Source: Lepas anatifera (Eukaryota > Arthropoda > Thecostraca > Lepadidae). Taken from it: a stretch of 64,000 nt of DNA. Positions within the stretch are counted from its first letter, which is position 1, and each line of letters starts with the position of its first letter. The notes under the pieces were generated by a model that made no database searches, had not been told where the DNA came from, and saw nothing but the letters and a program-made list of their open reading frames with translations. Position numbers and translations under genes: made by a program. Below are positions 1-13,020 of the stretch, piece by piece. Where the stretch lies: positions 434,001 through 498,000 of the forward strand of contig JAOTON010002088.1 in assembly GCA_034440635.1 (NCBI GenBank), in the 5' to 3' direction.

Positions 1-470
1 CACTGGTTGGGCTTTGCACCTGATCCGTGCCCAATCTGCTGGCCTCTCTAAATCTCAATACTCCAGTGTTACAGCGTCGCAAATTGTCCTTTTTTACCCC
101 TTCGTCTTGATCCTTGCTCTCATATTTCACCTATGATGATGTGTGTAAGCTGATTCACCTGAATCACGTGATTGGAATTCATGCGACACATGCGATCATA
201 TTATAACGTACGTGAATATGTGACGATGATTTATATGGTTCTATATAATGTGTGTAATGTCATTAGGCGGTGCCCAACACTTCTTACATGTCATGGGTGG
301 AAATTGACGCTAATACGCTGGTACGTTGGTGTAATGTGTCAGCATTATACCTACAGTACCTGATGTGGCCTCCTGTACCGAAGCTTAAGTACGTTGCAAA
401 TATCGCTCCTCGACTGTCCAATATCCCAGCATTCCCGTGAAACGCTGAGGCGATCCCTTAGGCCTCGGGC
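1..470. other. 5' flank, no gene recognised
   Basis: AT-leaning sequence with only short chance open frames. I see no motif, repeat or exon that I can support before the GC-rich block that precedes the first exon. Confidence 0.5.
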
Positions 471-655
471 TGGCACGCACGCCCCCCGCATGTTCTGCGG
501 GCTGGAAAAGGGCGGCGGCTGCGGCGCCGGCGGCGAGGCTGCTAGCGGGCGCGGTGTGGCGGCGCGGCGGCTCCAAACGCCCCTCAGTCCGCTCTGTCGC
601 CCCCCGACGTTCGCCCGTGTTTTACTCAGCTCTCCAGCCCTTCCACACCGCCAGC
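470..655 (+). promoter_or_regulatory. CpG-rich promoter-like island and probable 5'UTR of first exon A
   Basis: The composition changes sharply to GGC/CGG-rich DNA with many CpGs directly upstream of the ATG at 656, and the ATG context (cgccagcATGG) is favourable. This is what a broad CpG-type metazoan promoter plus 5'UTR would look like. The transcription start cannot be placed from sequence alone. Confidence 0.45.
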
Positions 656-709
656 ATGGGTCTCACGGATCTGCTCAAACCCAATGGCTTCCTGAAGATG
701 ATCCAGATC
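656..709 (+). CDS. First coding exon A of a MARVEL/Snakeskin-like four-TM membrane protein
   Basis: Eighteen codons (MGLTDLLKPNGFLKMIQI) run from an ATG in good context to a consensus donor, GTGAGT, at 710. The exon ends in phase 0, which matches the phase-0 acceptor at 49330. A short cytoplasmic N-terminus with a P-x-G-x-x-K-x-x-Q-I pattern leading into the first membrane segment is typical of small arthropod MARVEL-like proteins. A 48.6-kb intron follows, and a hAT-type element starts only 115 bp past the donor. The exon is short, so the evidence is the combined fit of start, donor, phase and similarity to the alternative first exon at 22763. Confidence 0.7.
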
Positions 710-824
710 GTGAGTGCATTCCTCGGCATGCCTCTGTGGGACAAGTCAAATTGGATGCGTGGGTTTTCGTGTATATACTGATCATCTGCAAGTTTGCTGT
801 ACACTGAGCTCTAAAAGAAGCTCG
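710..824 (+). other. Start of intron 1 up to the hAT insertion
   Basis: This stretch begins with the GTGAGT donor and contains nothing else recognisable. Its last 8 bases (817-824, gaagctcg) are the left target-site duplication of the hAT-type element that follows. Confidence 0.7.
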
Positions 825-2139
825 CAGGGGCGCAACTTTATGTTTTCGATTGGGGGGCACCCGGCTCGAAAGGGGGCCCGTACATGATGGGGGCCCGTAC
901 ATGATGGGGGCCCGTACATGATGGGGGGCCCGTATTTTTAATGAAAATGTGAGCGAAAAAGTATTTTCGACCGTTTGTTGTCGAAAACTGACTGCAAAGG
1001 TTAAATAACAATTTTTAGCGCACTATTCGTCACTGTTCCTGATTTGCACTATTTAGCCTAAAAAGTAGACAGAAGACCCAATCTTTTGAACGAGCTGCCA
1101 AACTATGTAAGGATATTGGACAAGTAGGTGTCTACTTACCGTCTTCGTCGTCCACGCGGATGCTCTCCTCCGGAGGTACAACGGGATCAGCCCCGGACGA
1201 CGCAGGAGGGATGGATGCTGGAGGGTCTTTTAGCAAACGGGATCCAGCTGGTGGCCTGGCCGAGGAAGGCAATGATCAGGAAAAGAAGGATTAGAATTAC
1301 AACCTTACTTTACCGTTTTGCTGGAAACTTTACACATTGCACTTTTCCGAGTTAGTTTTAAATTGGGGTTTTAATTTTTGCGGTCGATAAATGAACGTAG
1401 CTTGCAAAGTACCAAAAATAGTAGTGATATGAACTACTTTAAGTGGACGCGTACGTTGCTAGAGATTAAATACAAATATGATCGGGGTCATTTTGTAACA
1501 GTTTGCAAAATAAGCAAGACGATTCTAGATTCATAGGTTACCTGAAAAAAGAACAAAGTTTCGGTAGTTTTGCCAGAGCAGCCCCTCGGTATGGAATGTT
1601 CTTTGTTTTACGCTTTTGTGCACCCGACTTATGTTTATACTGTCCAACCATTTTAACATTCACACCTGGAACAAAACCGCATTATCGCGAATAATTTGAT
1701 ACAAATGAAAGGTAGAGATCGAAGTACGAAATTCCTTTATCAGCGGGGAAATCGAACCTACTGATATTCATTTTACATGATCAAGACACCTTTTTCTGAT
1801 CCATTCACCTTGCCAGTTCATGACATTTTACAACACTGGGTACTGGTCAAGGGGTACTATGAATAGGTGGTACTGCCTATTTCCCTTTACAATCCTCATA
1901 TAGGATCAGTACAAAAGGAATGGGGGGCCTGACATTTTTCCCCGAATGTTCCAAGAGGCATGGGACCGGCCGCACGTTGCCCGGGAAAACCACAGGGGGC
2001 CCGCAAGCATGGCAGGGGGCCGGTTTCGGCAACAGGGAGCACGGATACACCATCTGGGGCACAAAACTGTTAACAAATAAGGAACTCCTGCAAATATGCG
2101 ACTAACACAACAGCTTCAGTTTCTGCACGATATTCTTAG

Positions 2140-3135
2140 ACCACAAGGGGCCCAGACAGACCACAGAGGGCCTGAGTACACCAAAGGGGCTGGGCAGACC
2201 ACAGGAACCCAGAAAACCAAAGGACGCCGGTATGCCCACAAGGGGCCCGAGCAGACCACACACAGCCAGCAATTTGGCTGGACTCTGCCAGATATATGCT
2301 GGGCGTTGACTGGGCAGAGCCCGCGTACATGGGCTCAGCCCAGGTCCGGCTCCCGCTGCGCCTGGGCAGAGCCCATGGTCAAGCAAGACCGGGCTCTACC
2401 GCTCGGGCAAGTTGTCATCCCCCGACCTAATGTCGAGCTCAGCCCGAGTCTATGTGGCTTAGCTATGAGTCTTAGGGCTCGGGCAGGGCCCGGCCCAGCC
2501 CGCTCTGGGCCCGGTCGGAATTGCTGGCTGGGCAGCGGGCCCGGGCAGACCACACGGGGCCTGGACAGATGAAAGGACCCGGGCAGACCACAGGGACCCG
2601 AGCAAGACACAGGGGCCGGGCTAACCACAGAGGGGCCCCAGTCTGGAAAGTATGGCAGCAGACCCGACGAGTCCGCACCAGCCTTGTAGATTTTTCGCAC
2701 CACCAGCAGCCTAAAATTCACACCAAGCATTGGTGAGAACTTTCACTGACCCGGAAATTTCGATGTTTTTACCAGTTTCTCCCTTCTCAGACCTCTGTGG
2801 GTGTTTGAATTGAGCTCCCTCGCACCATACAGCAAAAGTGGGCATTTGTTTGCTCCAAAGTTCGAACCACCTGAAGGGTGTCCGCACCACAAGATCTCGC
2901 CAAAAGTGCCATACTTTGCAGACTGGGGAGGGGCCCGGGCAAACCACAGAGGGCCCGCGCAGACAAAAGGGGCCCGAACGGACAAAAGGGGGTCCGCAGA
3001 GGCCACACAGAAGCCCGGACAGACCAAAAGGGTTCCAGGAAAACCACAGGAGGCCCGGGCAGACCTTAAGGGCTCGATCAGAACAAAATGGGCACTAGCA
3101 GACAAGGAGTCCGTGCAGACCAAATGGGACCCGGC
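2140..3135. repeat. GC-rich minisatellite, GGGCCCGGGCAGACCACAG unit
   Basis: A degenerate unit of about 19-21 bp with core GGGCCCG-GCAGACCACAG is repeated with interruptions, and the same unit reappears around 4810-5080 and in hAT copy 2 (12490-13000, 14080-14190). Units contain the palindrome GGGCCC, so single strands could fold repeatedly. The array is internal to the hAT-type element and is not coding, although frames stay open by chance. Confidence 0.7.
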
Positions 3136-3264
3136 CAGTCTGCAAAGTATGGCAGCAGGCCAGACGAGTCGCACCACCAGCCTAAAAAAATTCGCACCAA
3201 TCTGCCATATACCAGGGAGAAAAACGCACACATTCCTACCCACACGATGCAATACTACCTCTTA

Positions 3265-4800
3265 TTAGTTAGTTAAGGACTTTTTATAAGGCCTCCTCCT
3301 GTGTCTTCCTAACTATTCAGTCATTTTTTTCAGTGTCAACTTCCTCGCACCAGTCTTGCAAATTCGCACCAGGCTGATAAAATTCGCACCACTCGCTCCT
3401 GTCTCCAAGGGCACTCGCACCGACGAGATCTCGTCAAAAATGCCATACTTCGCACTCTGTGGCCCGGGCAGACCACAGGGGCCCAGGATACCACAGGGGC
3501 CCGCATGGCAAGCATGGCAGAGGCTGGTTGCAGTTACACGAACCGCATCCATGGCAGGCCCGTCTGCATCCACAGGGTATTAACTACTGGGAGTAGGGAC
3601 CCGGCTGCAGCCACCAGGGGGCGGGGCGAATGGGGTGGCCACCAGGGGGGGCGAATGGGGCAGCCACCCCTTAAACTCAAGAGCCTCTGAGGACAAAATG
3701 CCGCCCCCAAACTCTCCCCTCCCCGGGATGCGACGATTGGTTGCCCTTTGGGTGAAAAGTGCGCCCTTCGGGTGGCTAAGTGTCACCCTGTCCCCTGAGG
3801 CTTTGCCCTTCCCCCTTCCCTTACCCAAATTCTAGATACGTCACTGGCGGCCATAGGGGACAAAATATTCTCCAAGTCTTGGTATTTAGCCATCAGGGGA
3901 GCCAGACAGGGGATCATCACTCATTAGTGATTTAGCCCGACAGGAGCTAATAGCAAACAATCACTTCACTTGCCATTCAACACTGCGCATCGGAGCACGA
4001 TTTGGATTGACACGAAAAGCCCAAACGTAAAATCCAAATCAGAGGCTAACGAAACTTTTCCAGAGTAGACACAAGCCGATTGAATCATAAGCATGCCAAT
4101 TTTACTGTTCAAGGCAAACTTTGTGCAAATCATTCGCCTCGGCGAATGCGACAAGAGAGCCAGGAGCATGCCTTAGCTTCCTTCGCGCTACGCTGACAAG
4201 CCCGGGAAATTAAGAGGCTACCATTCGCCGGCGGACGCACATTATTTCACCCAGATTTGACGACAAAATATGATACACTTTTTGACAGACAAATTTAAGA
4301 GACTTAAATTTGTCTGTATTTAAAATTCCACTAGAACAAACAAAAATGGAAAACTTTATGCACATTTCTGACAAAAATGCCTAGAAATATATCAATGAAG
4401 AAAAGTAGTGCCGGCGGAGAGATGCCAAAATAACAAACATGTCAATTTATTAAACCAGTACTTATCGGAAGGGGCCCGGCTGCGTACGGTGGGGGCGGGG
4501 GTGGTGAACTACGGGGGGTCGTAAGCAAGGCAAGGAGCCCGGCTAGAGCCAGAGGAGGCCTGGGTAGCCCAGGGGGAGCCTGAAATTATAGCACGGGTTC
4601 CCGAATACAGCGAAGTGGGAGGAGTGGAATCAGGGGCGGATTCAGGCCGATGGTGGAGGGAGGGGGGCAACGGGCCCCAAATCGTGAAAAACATAAGGTT
4701 TTTGTTTGAAGAAAATCCGTAAAAATCGGTAAAATCGGCGGATTTGGGGTGGGCATCAAATCCCCCGATTTTACCTTTACCCCCCCGTGGATCCGCTAGT
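3265..4800. repeat. Interior of hAT copy 1 absent from copy 2, with MITE-like fragments
   Basis: This block includes a second diverged copy of the element's own 'cgcaccacnngatctcgncaaaa' segment near 3410-3440. It also includes a ttagttagttaaggac/gctttttataagg sequence (near 3268) that recurs just outside copy 2 at 16270. A piece ending in aattctagatacgtcactgg (3828-3847) resembles one ending at 46445. The 4633-4797 stretch has weakly matching CAGGGGCGGATTCA/CACTAGCGGATCCA ends, suggestive of a small hAT MITE, but I could not find a convincing 8-bp target duplication. Nothing coding was recognised. Confidence 0.4.
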
Positions 4801-5340
4801 GCTGTGGTTCCTTGCAGACCACAGGGACACGGACAAACCATAGGAGCCCGGGCAAATTGCAAGGGGCCGGGCAGACCGCAGGGGGCTGGGTAGACCACAG
4901 GGGGTCCGAGCAGACCACAGAAGGCCCGGGCAGACTAAAAGGAGCCCAGACCGCCCACAAGGGGCGCAGGCAGACCACAGGGGCCCGGGCGGACCACACA
5001 GGACCCAGGCACACTACAAAAAGCCCAGACCACCTACAAAGGCCCCGGGCAGACTAAAAGTGGCCAAGGCAGAATACAAGGAGCCCGATTGCAGTCACAG
5101 AGGAACCAAAAACGTCCCGAGACTGCCAGAAATAGGGCCCCGGATGCAGTCAAAATGGGTCTGAGAATATCATTAGGGGCCCGTTTGCAGACACAGCGAT
5201 TATGGGTGGCCCTAAAGGGGACCGCACCCAAGCAAGCATGCCAGGCAAGCATACCAGGGAGGCCGGCCGCAGCCACAGCAAGCCCAGATAGACCACGGGG
5301 CCCCGCACTCATGGCAAGGGCCCGTCCGTGGCATTAGAGG

Positions 5341-7620
5341 ACCCGCGCCTCCTGGACCACAGGGAGCCCGGTTGCAGTCACAGGTCCCGGTTGCAGTCAC
5401 AGGGGGCCCGGGTGGATCACAGGCGTCCGGTTGTGGTGACAGGGGCTCGAGCGGATCACAGAGGGCCCGGTTGCAGTCACAGGGGCCCGGGTGGATAACA
5501 GGGGGCCGGGTGGATCATAGGGGCCCGGTTGTAATTACAGGGGGCCCGGGTGGATCACATGGGGCCCGGTTGCAGTCACAGGGGGCCCGAGTGGATTACA
5601 GGGGGCCCGGTTTCAGTCACAGGGGGCCCGGGTGGATCATAGATGGCACGCTTGCAGTCACAGGGGCCCGGTTTGCAGTCACAGGGGCCCGGGTGGATAA
5701 CAGGGGGCCGGGTGGATTCCAGGGGCCCGATTGCAGTCACAGGTGGCCCGGTTGGATCTTAACTGGCCTGGTTGTAATCACAGGGGGTCTGGTTGCAGTC
5801 ACAGGGCCTGGATCACAGGGGCCGGATGGATCACAGGGGCCCGGTCGCAGTCAGGGGGCCTGAGTGAATCATAGGGGGCCCGGTTGCAGTCACAGGGGCC
5901 CCGGGTGGATCACAGATGGCCCAGTTGCAGTCACAGGGGGCCCGGTTGCGGGTGGATGACAGGGGGCCCGGTTTCATTCACAGGTGGCCCGGTTGAACCA
6001 CAGGGAATCCGTTTGCAGTCACAGGGCCCGGGTGGATCTCAGGGGCCCCCGGTTGCAGTCAACGAGGGTCCGTGTGGATCACAGGGGGCCCAGGATGGAT
6101 CACATGGGGCCCCGGGTGGATCACAGGGGGCCCCAGGTGGATTACAGGGGGCCCGATTGCAGTCACAGGGGGCCCGGGTGGATCAAAGGGGGCCCGGTGG
6201 CAGTTACAGAGTGCCTGGTTGCAGTCACAGGGGCCCCGGGTGGATCACAGGGGGGCCAGGTGGATTACAGGGGGCCCGATTGCAGTCACAGGGGGCCCGG
6301 GTGGATCAAAGGGGGCCCGGTTGCAGTCACAGAGTGCCTGGTTGCAGTCACAGGGGCCCCGGGTGGATCACAGATGGCCCAGTTGCAGTCACAGGGGGCC
6401 CGGTTGCAGTCACAGGGGGCCCGGTTGCCGTCACAGGGGGCCCGGTTGGATCATAGGGGCCCGGTTGTAATTACAGGGGGCCCGGGTGGATAACATGGGG
6501 CTCGGTTGCAGTCACAGGGGGCCTGGGTGGATCATAGGGGGCCCGGGTGGATCTCAGGGGGCCCGGTTGCAGTCAACGAGGGCCCGTGTGGATCACAGGG
6601 GCCCAGGATGGATCACATGGGGCCCCGGGTGGATCACAGGGGGCCCCAGGTGGATTACAGGGGGCCCGATTGCAGTCACAGGGGGCCCGGGTGGATCAAA
6701 GGGGGGCCCGGTTGCAGTCACAGAGTGCCTGATTGCAGTCACAGGGGCCCCGGGTGGATCACAGGGGGTCCAGGTGGATTACAGGGGGCCCGATTGCAGT
6801 CACAGGGGGCCCGGGTGGATCAAAGGGGGCCCGGTTGCAGTCACAGAGTGCCTGGTTGCAGTCACAGGGGCCCCGGGTGGATCACAGATGGCCCAGTTGC
6901 AGTCACAGGGGGCCCGGTTGCAGTCACAGGGGGCCCGGTTGCCGTCACAGGGGGCCCGGTTAGATCATAGGGGCCCGGTTGTAATTACAGGGGACCCGGG
7001 TGGATCACATGGGGCCCGGTTGCAGTCACAGGGGGCCTGGGTGGATCATAGGGGCCCGGTTGCAGTCACAGGGGCCCCGGGTGGATCACAGATAGCCCAT
7101 TTGCAGTCACAGGGGGCCCGGGTGGATGACAGGGGGCCCGGTTTCAGTCACAGGAGGCCCGGGTGGATCATAAATGGCCCGGTTGCAGTCACAGGGGGCC
7201 CGGGTGAATCATAGGGTGCCCGATTGTAATTAAAGGGGGCCCGGGTTGATCACAGATGGCCCGATCCCAGTCACAGGGGGTCCGGGTGGATGATAGGGGG
7301 TCCGGTTGTAATCACAGGGGGCCCGGGTGTATCACAGGGGGCCCGGTTGCAGTCACAGGTGGGCCGGGTGGATCACAGATGGCCCGGTTGCAGTCACAGG
7401 GAGCCCGGGTGGATGACAGGGGCCCGGTTGCAGTCACAGGGGTGCGGGTGGATCAAAGAGGGGCCCGGTTGCAGTCACAGGGGGCCGGATAGATCACAGG
7501 GGGCCCGGCTGCAGTCACAGGGGGCCCGGGTGGATTACAGGGGGCCCGGTTGCAGTCCACAGGGGGCCCGGGTGGATCACAGAGGGCCCGGTTGGATGAC
7601 AGGAGACCCGAGACTGCCGG
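5341..7620. repeat. Two-unit alternating minisatellite with higher-order repeat (hAT copy 1)
   Basis: About 2.3 kb alternates two related 20-21-bp units, CCCGGTTGCAGTCACAGGGGG and CCCGGGTGGATCACAGGGGG, sharing CCCGG...CACAGGGGG. A longer block is duplicated: the segment around 6046-6480 recurs at about 6560-6985 with a shift near 514 bp, and a roughly 115-bp sub-block repeats inside each. Copy 2 has the block once. The array is bounded by unique element sequence on both sides. Confidence 0.85.
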
Positions 7621-7919
7621 AATTAGGGACCCGGCTGCAGTCAAAGTGGGCCTGAAAAATATCGTTAGGGGCCGGTTGCTGACACCGAGGTTAAGGGTGG
7701 CCCACAGGGCACCCGCAAGCATGGGAGGGAGCCTGGCCTCAGCTAAGGCTAGCCCAAGTAGACCACTGGGGCCCGGAATCGTGGCAGGGGCCCGGCTCTG
7801 TCCGCAGGGGCCCGCAACTTGGGATTGGGGGGGCTCGTCGGGTCATTGGGGGGGCTTCTCCGAGCATTGGGGGGCTCGAGCCCCCCAAATATATGGAAAC
7901 TTGCGCCCCTGGAAGCTCG

Positions 7920-10900
7920 TGAGGTTGAGGGGATAGAACGGAAGTTTTTAAGTTTGTCAATGTTTTAAGATATGGACGGAAAGCGTGCTATCCACTTGAA
8001 ACCACATAACTGTTCTGCACTAACCAACACAACCCCTTTGAACCTGCGGTGAATATGAGTTGCGTGTCCTGTTATGTGGATTGTAAGGAGCATTAACGGA
8101 AGGATGCAGCGCTCTCTCAGAAGTGTTTTTATTCGGACGGCTTAACTGATCTCGTCGACGTACTCTGCCAGTCTGCTGGGTGCCCCGAAAGTTGATATCA
8201 GTAGTTTTAATTTTTGTAGGTATTTACCTGTTGCATCTACACTTAGTTTTGTTCCGAGGGTCCGCGCTGCTTCCATGATTTGTCAGGTTTTTATGGTAAA
8301 AACTCGACACTTTATTTTCGTGGGTGGCTAAATTATTTCCACAATATAGTGAACGGGAGTTTCTATTTTTGATAATTGTATTGAAAAGGATTGAATTTTA
8401 AAGGCGATATTCAATTGTCACTTGTTTTTCTTTTTTGCACGTTCTCATGACTAGGACAAAGCAAACAGTCATCGGATCACTAAGCATTACTACTAGTTAG
8501 AGGTCGAAAAAGTAGTTATAATACTTTGAGCGTCCGGATAAGTCCAGTCAACGTCAAACAAGTAGTTACAACACTTTGAGCATCCGGAGAAGTCTAGTCA
8601 ACGTTTTCGGGTGCATATGAAGTGCAGAAAGGGGCATATTATCTCTGATTACATTCGAGAAATTCGTAAAGCTCATGATATGCTTACAGGTAGGGCGTTG
8701 AAAGCGGGGTGGGAGGGAGGGTCTTCGGAGGGGTGTCACCCTAGCTATTCAACCAGAGGACGTCCCCTATATAACCAAAATTGTGGAGCATTGTCTTGGT
8801 TTAAGAGTTTCAGGTACAAAAGCTAAGCGACGACTCAATATTGCCGTGAAACATTTGCGGGACATTTCCATACGACTGCGGCCTTTGCACATTAACCTTG
8901 ATGTTCGAATTTAAGTGATACGATTAGTATACAGCTTACCCCGAGTTTCCGCAGCGGGTATTAGATCACTGAAACGGAGCGAATTGCAGGGAGTGGTACG
9001 TCCTGCTGGCGTGACCGGAGACGAGCAGCCCGCACCGAAGCTGGTTGATTTCGAGCATTTAGCACGTGACCGTATTATTTTCCGCGAGTCGGGGGCGTAG
9101 CAAAAAGGCGGTCGGCCTAACAGTACCACTGGTCAGGGGTGTCGTTTTATATTTATTTGGGAGTGCCTGCACACCCGTGATAAAACGCGTAAGTAACGTC
9201 AAAATAATCTTTAAATTTTCGTATTTTTCATTTAAATGAATTTGAATTTGCTTAATGCCGTTCGGCAGGCTTGTGGGAAGGCTAAAAAACGATAAGGCTA
9301 AAAGGTATTTTGGGGCACAAAAAGTTATGTCAGGAGGGCTGCAGATGCGATAGGTTTTGGCTAGCTCTCTGGGGCGCTTTACTTGCCCTATTTTCTTGGG
9401 GATCTTTCGGGTCCCTTTGATAATTTTGTGTAAGCCCAGGTGCAGCTCTTAGTTGCAATAAAAAGCTCGTGTTATGTCCATCTTTGGCTGTGGACAGCTA
9501 ACATGTATGTACAATGTGTGGCTGTTAGCCAATGGCGAATGGCGGATCTTCATTGACATGGTCGGCCAATCACACTGATGGACTGATGTCAGCATTCGGC
9601 ACATGATGCTAGTTTCCTGGTCTTCTGCATTGACATTGTTGGGCTGAGGACAATGTTCCGAACCTTTAACTTTCATTGGAGTTTGTGTTGTTTTCTTCTC
9701 TCTGAGTTCGGTGGTGGTTGGTGGTCTTCGGTTGGCGATGGTGGTTGGGGGCTTAACCGGTGACAAATGTACTTTTTAGTTTACGGGGGACTAGATACTA
9801 GAATGGACTTCCATTTAACAAGTGCGGGGCCCGCTTGTTTTCCCTCTTTGGTGGGGGAGAGAATTTCTGGATCCCCCTGGAGCGTGTCGAAGATGAATTG
9901 GTTGACTCGAGGGACGGCTGGAAGCGACATGGTAACGGTGCTTGCTGCGAAAATGCCATGATTTAATGGAAAGTCGGGTACGGATGGTTCAATCTCCTGT
10001 GAGCGCTGTGTGAAACGTCAATGTACAGGCCACGGTCATAACTATCAATGCTTTCTCATCCGGCGGGCGTGCGCTGGGCTCCCTCAGTTCCGAGCTTGGC
10101 CGCTGCTCTGTTGTGGCGCCACCGTGCGCTAGCTGCCACGCCCCTGACCGTCCACGCAGTTGGCGCCGCCACCGCCCCCGCACATCAGTCAATTTCGCTC
10201 TGAGACAACCGGTTGTATGTTTGCTAGTCATTTACCGCAGGTTCAGAGGCGGAGCTTCACCGACAATTTGGGGTGGACTCAATGTGAGAAAAAACAGCAA
10301 TCAAAACATCGTGTGTTGAAGGGTATTAGTAAAAAACCGTCTGAAAATGGGATAAGCTTGGCAGTTGGGAGGGGGGCCTGGCCGGATCTGCCCCGGCAGA
10401 ATCCGCCCATGTAGAGGAAGAGGTGGCTTCAGGCTCGATGGTTTGGGGTTTGGTGAGTCGGAACTCAAGACTGCTTTGATTTCTAGTTTTCTAAACAGTC
10501 ATCTATTTGAAAAGAAATGGTTTTAGCCCTTGACCTTTTATGACCTCAGAGTAAGCGGCTGTGGGTCAGAGTCCAGTTTGGTCATGGGTCCAGGACTCAA
10601 GACTTCTCGGACTTGTAGTTTCCTAAAGAGTCCTACCTGCATAAAAAACCTGCTGCTTTAGTGCATGACCTTGTATAACCTGAAGACCGGTGCTGAGGGG
10701 TCAGGACTCAGGAACCTTGTTTTTTTAGTTTCCTAAGAGTTGGCATTACCACGCCAGTGGCAGCCCATCCGGAACCCCCAGCAGCCTGGATCGAGTAGAA
10801 ATCTCCAGCCACCGCCACCACTATTGCTTCACAAACACCTAAACCCTGCTACTCAACCTTCGCGGGTTGGTGCGCCCCAAAAATCCAGTAACTCTCTAAC

Positions 10901-11189
10901 TGAACACGTGAGTCGGTACTGCGGCTGTCATTTATCGCTAAAACCGAGCGTTGCACACGGCGGCGGGCGGCAGTGGTGCCGCTGAATAACCCAGTGCCCG
11001 CTTCCTGGGTGCGGGTCACCTGTTGCACGCCACCGCTCCGCGCGCCGCACGCCAAATCAGCCAGTCGACGAAGCCTGTGATACATGAGTGCGCCACCATG
11101 CAACATTAATGTGGCTGGCGACCGAAATGTCGCGGCCTGAGTTCCAGTGCGCTGACAACTCAGGTGGCTGAAGCGGTACCAAACGGGAC
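7920..11189. other. Intronic sequence between the two hAT copies, no gene recognised
   Basis: No exon or transposon domain could be supported. There are two local repeats: a roughly 50-bp imperfect tandem duplication at 8509-8604 (core 'agtagttanaanactttgagc'), and a degenerate array of about 120 bp per unit, in about three copies, at 10440-10750 ('ggactcaagactt...agtttcctaa'). CpG-rich patches occur near 10070-10200 and 10900-11060 without a start-plus-donor that I would call an exon. Confidence 0.5.
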
Positions 11190-13020
11190 CGTTTATACAG
11201 GGGCGCAACTTTATGTTTTCGATTGGGGGGCACCCGGCTCGAAAGGGGGCCCGTACATGATGGGGGGCCCGTATTTTTTAATGAAAATGTGACCGAAAAA
11301 ACGTATTTTCGACCGATTGTTGTCAAAAACTGACTGCAAAGGTTAAATAACAATTTTTAGCGCACTATTCGTCACTGTTCCTGATTTACACTATTTAGCC
11401 CAAAAAGTAGTCAGAAGACCCAATCTTTTGAACGAGCTGCCAAACTATGTAAGGATATTGGACAAGTAGGTGTCTACTTACCGTCTTTGTCGTCCACGCG
11501 GATGCTCTCCTCCGGAGGTACAACGGGATCAGCCCCGGACGACGCAGGAGGGATGGATGCTGGAGGGTCTTTTAGCAAACGGGATCCGGCTGAAAGCCTG
11601 GCCGAGGAAGGCAATGATCAGGAAAAGAAGGATTGAAATTAAAACCTTACTTTACCGTTTTGCTGGAAACTATACACATTGCACTTTTCTGAGTTAGTTT
11701 TAAATTGGGGTTTTAATTTTTTGCGGTCGATAAATGAACGTAGCTTGCAAAGTACCAAAAAGTAGTGATATGAACTACTTTAAGTGGACGCGTACGTTGC
11801 TAGAGATTAAATGCAAATATGATCGGGGTCATTTTATAACAGTTTGCAAAATTAGCCAGACGATTCTAGATTCATAGCTAACCTGAAAAATGAACAAAGT
11901 TTGGGTAGTTTTGCCAGAGCAGCCCCTCGGTATTGAATGTTCTTTGTTTTACGCTTTTGTGCACCCGACTTATGTTTATACTGTCCAACCATTTTAACAT
12001 TCACACCTGGAACGAAATCGCATTATCGCGAATAATTTGATACAAATGGAAGGTAGAGATCGAAGTGCGAAATTCCTTTATCATCGGGGAAGTCGAACCT
12101 ACTGATATTTATGTTACATGATCAAGACACCTTTTTCTGATCCATTCACCTTGCCAGTTCATGACATTTTACAACACTGGGTACCGGTCACGGGGTACTA
12201 TGAATAGGTGGTACTGCCTATTTCCCTTTACAATCCTCATATAGGATCAGTACAAAAGGAATGGGGGCCTAACATTTCTCACGCCCCATCAATTTTTCCC
12301 CGAATGTTGCATGGGACCGGCCGCACGTTGCCCCGGGAAAACCACAGGGGCCCGCAAGCATGGCAGGGGGCCGGTTTCGGCAACAGGGAGCACGGATACA
12401 CCACCTGGGGCACAAAACTGCTCACAAATAAGAAACTCCTGCAAATACGCGACTAACACAATAGCTTCAGTTTCTGCACGATATTCTTAGACCACAAGGG
12501 GGCCCAGACAGACCACATAGGGCCTGAGCACACCAAAGGGGCCGGGCAGACCACAGGAACCCAGAAAACCATAGGACGCCGCTAAGCCCAAAAGGGGCCC
12601 GAGCAGACCACACACAGCCAGCAATTTGGCTGGACTCTGCCCGATATATGCTGGGCTTTGACTGGGCAGAGCCCGCGTACATGGGCTCAGCCCAGGTCCG
12701 GCTCCGCTCCGCCTGGGCAGAGCCCATGGTCAAGCAAGACCGGGCTCTACCGCTCGGGCAAGTTCTCATCCCCGACCTAATTTCGGGCTCAGCCCGAGTC
12801 TATGTGACTCAGCTATGAGTCTTAGGGCTCGGGCAGAGCCCGGCAGCCGCTCTAGGCCCGGCTGGGCAGCGGGTCCAGGCAGACCACACGGGGCCTGGAC
12901 AGATGAAAGGACCCGGGCAGACCACAGGGACCCGAGCTGAACACAGGGGCCGGGCTAACCATAGAGGGGCCCCAGTCTGGAAAGTATAGCAGCAGACCCG
13001 ACGAGTCCGCACCAGCCTTG

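Larger units (their letters stand above)
825..7911. mobile_element. Large non-autonomous hAT-type element, copy 1 (7.09 kb)
   Basis: The left end reads CAGGGGCGCAACTTT and the right end is the inverted AAACTTGCGCCCCTG, giving 14/15-bp terminal inverted repeats. An identical 8-bp direct repeat (gaagctcg) flanks it at 817-824 and 7912-7919. CAGGG termini and 8-bp target duplications are hallmarks of the hAT superfamily. No transposase frame is visible, so the copy is non-autonomous. Inside are GGGCCCGG-type tandem arrays, a triple repeat of the subterminal GGGCCCGTACATGATG unit near 876-930, and an 18-bp perfect palindrome (GGGGGGCTCGAGCCCCCC) at 7869-7886 near the right end. Compared with copy 2 at 11198-16163 it carries about 2 kb of extra sequence (roughly 2950-4990). 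Confidence 0.85.

Noticed and set aside
5372..7655. Several open frames of 120-240 codons rich in GPGGSQGARLQSQ-like repeats
   Set aside because: They are readings of the minisatellite in all three frames, have no independent motif, and differ between the two hAT copies as the array changes.
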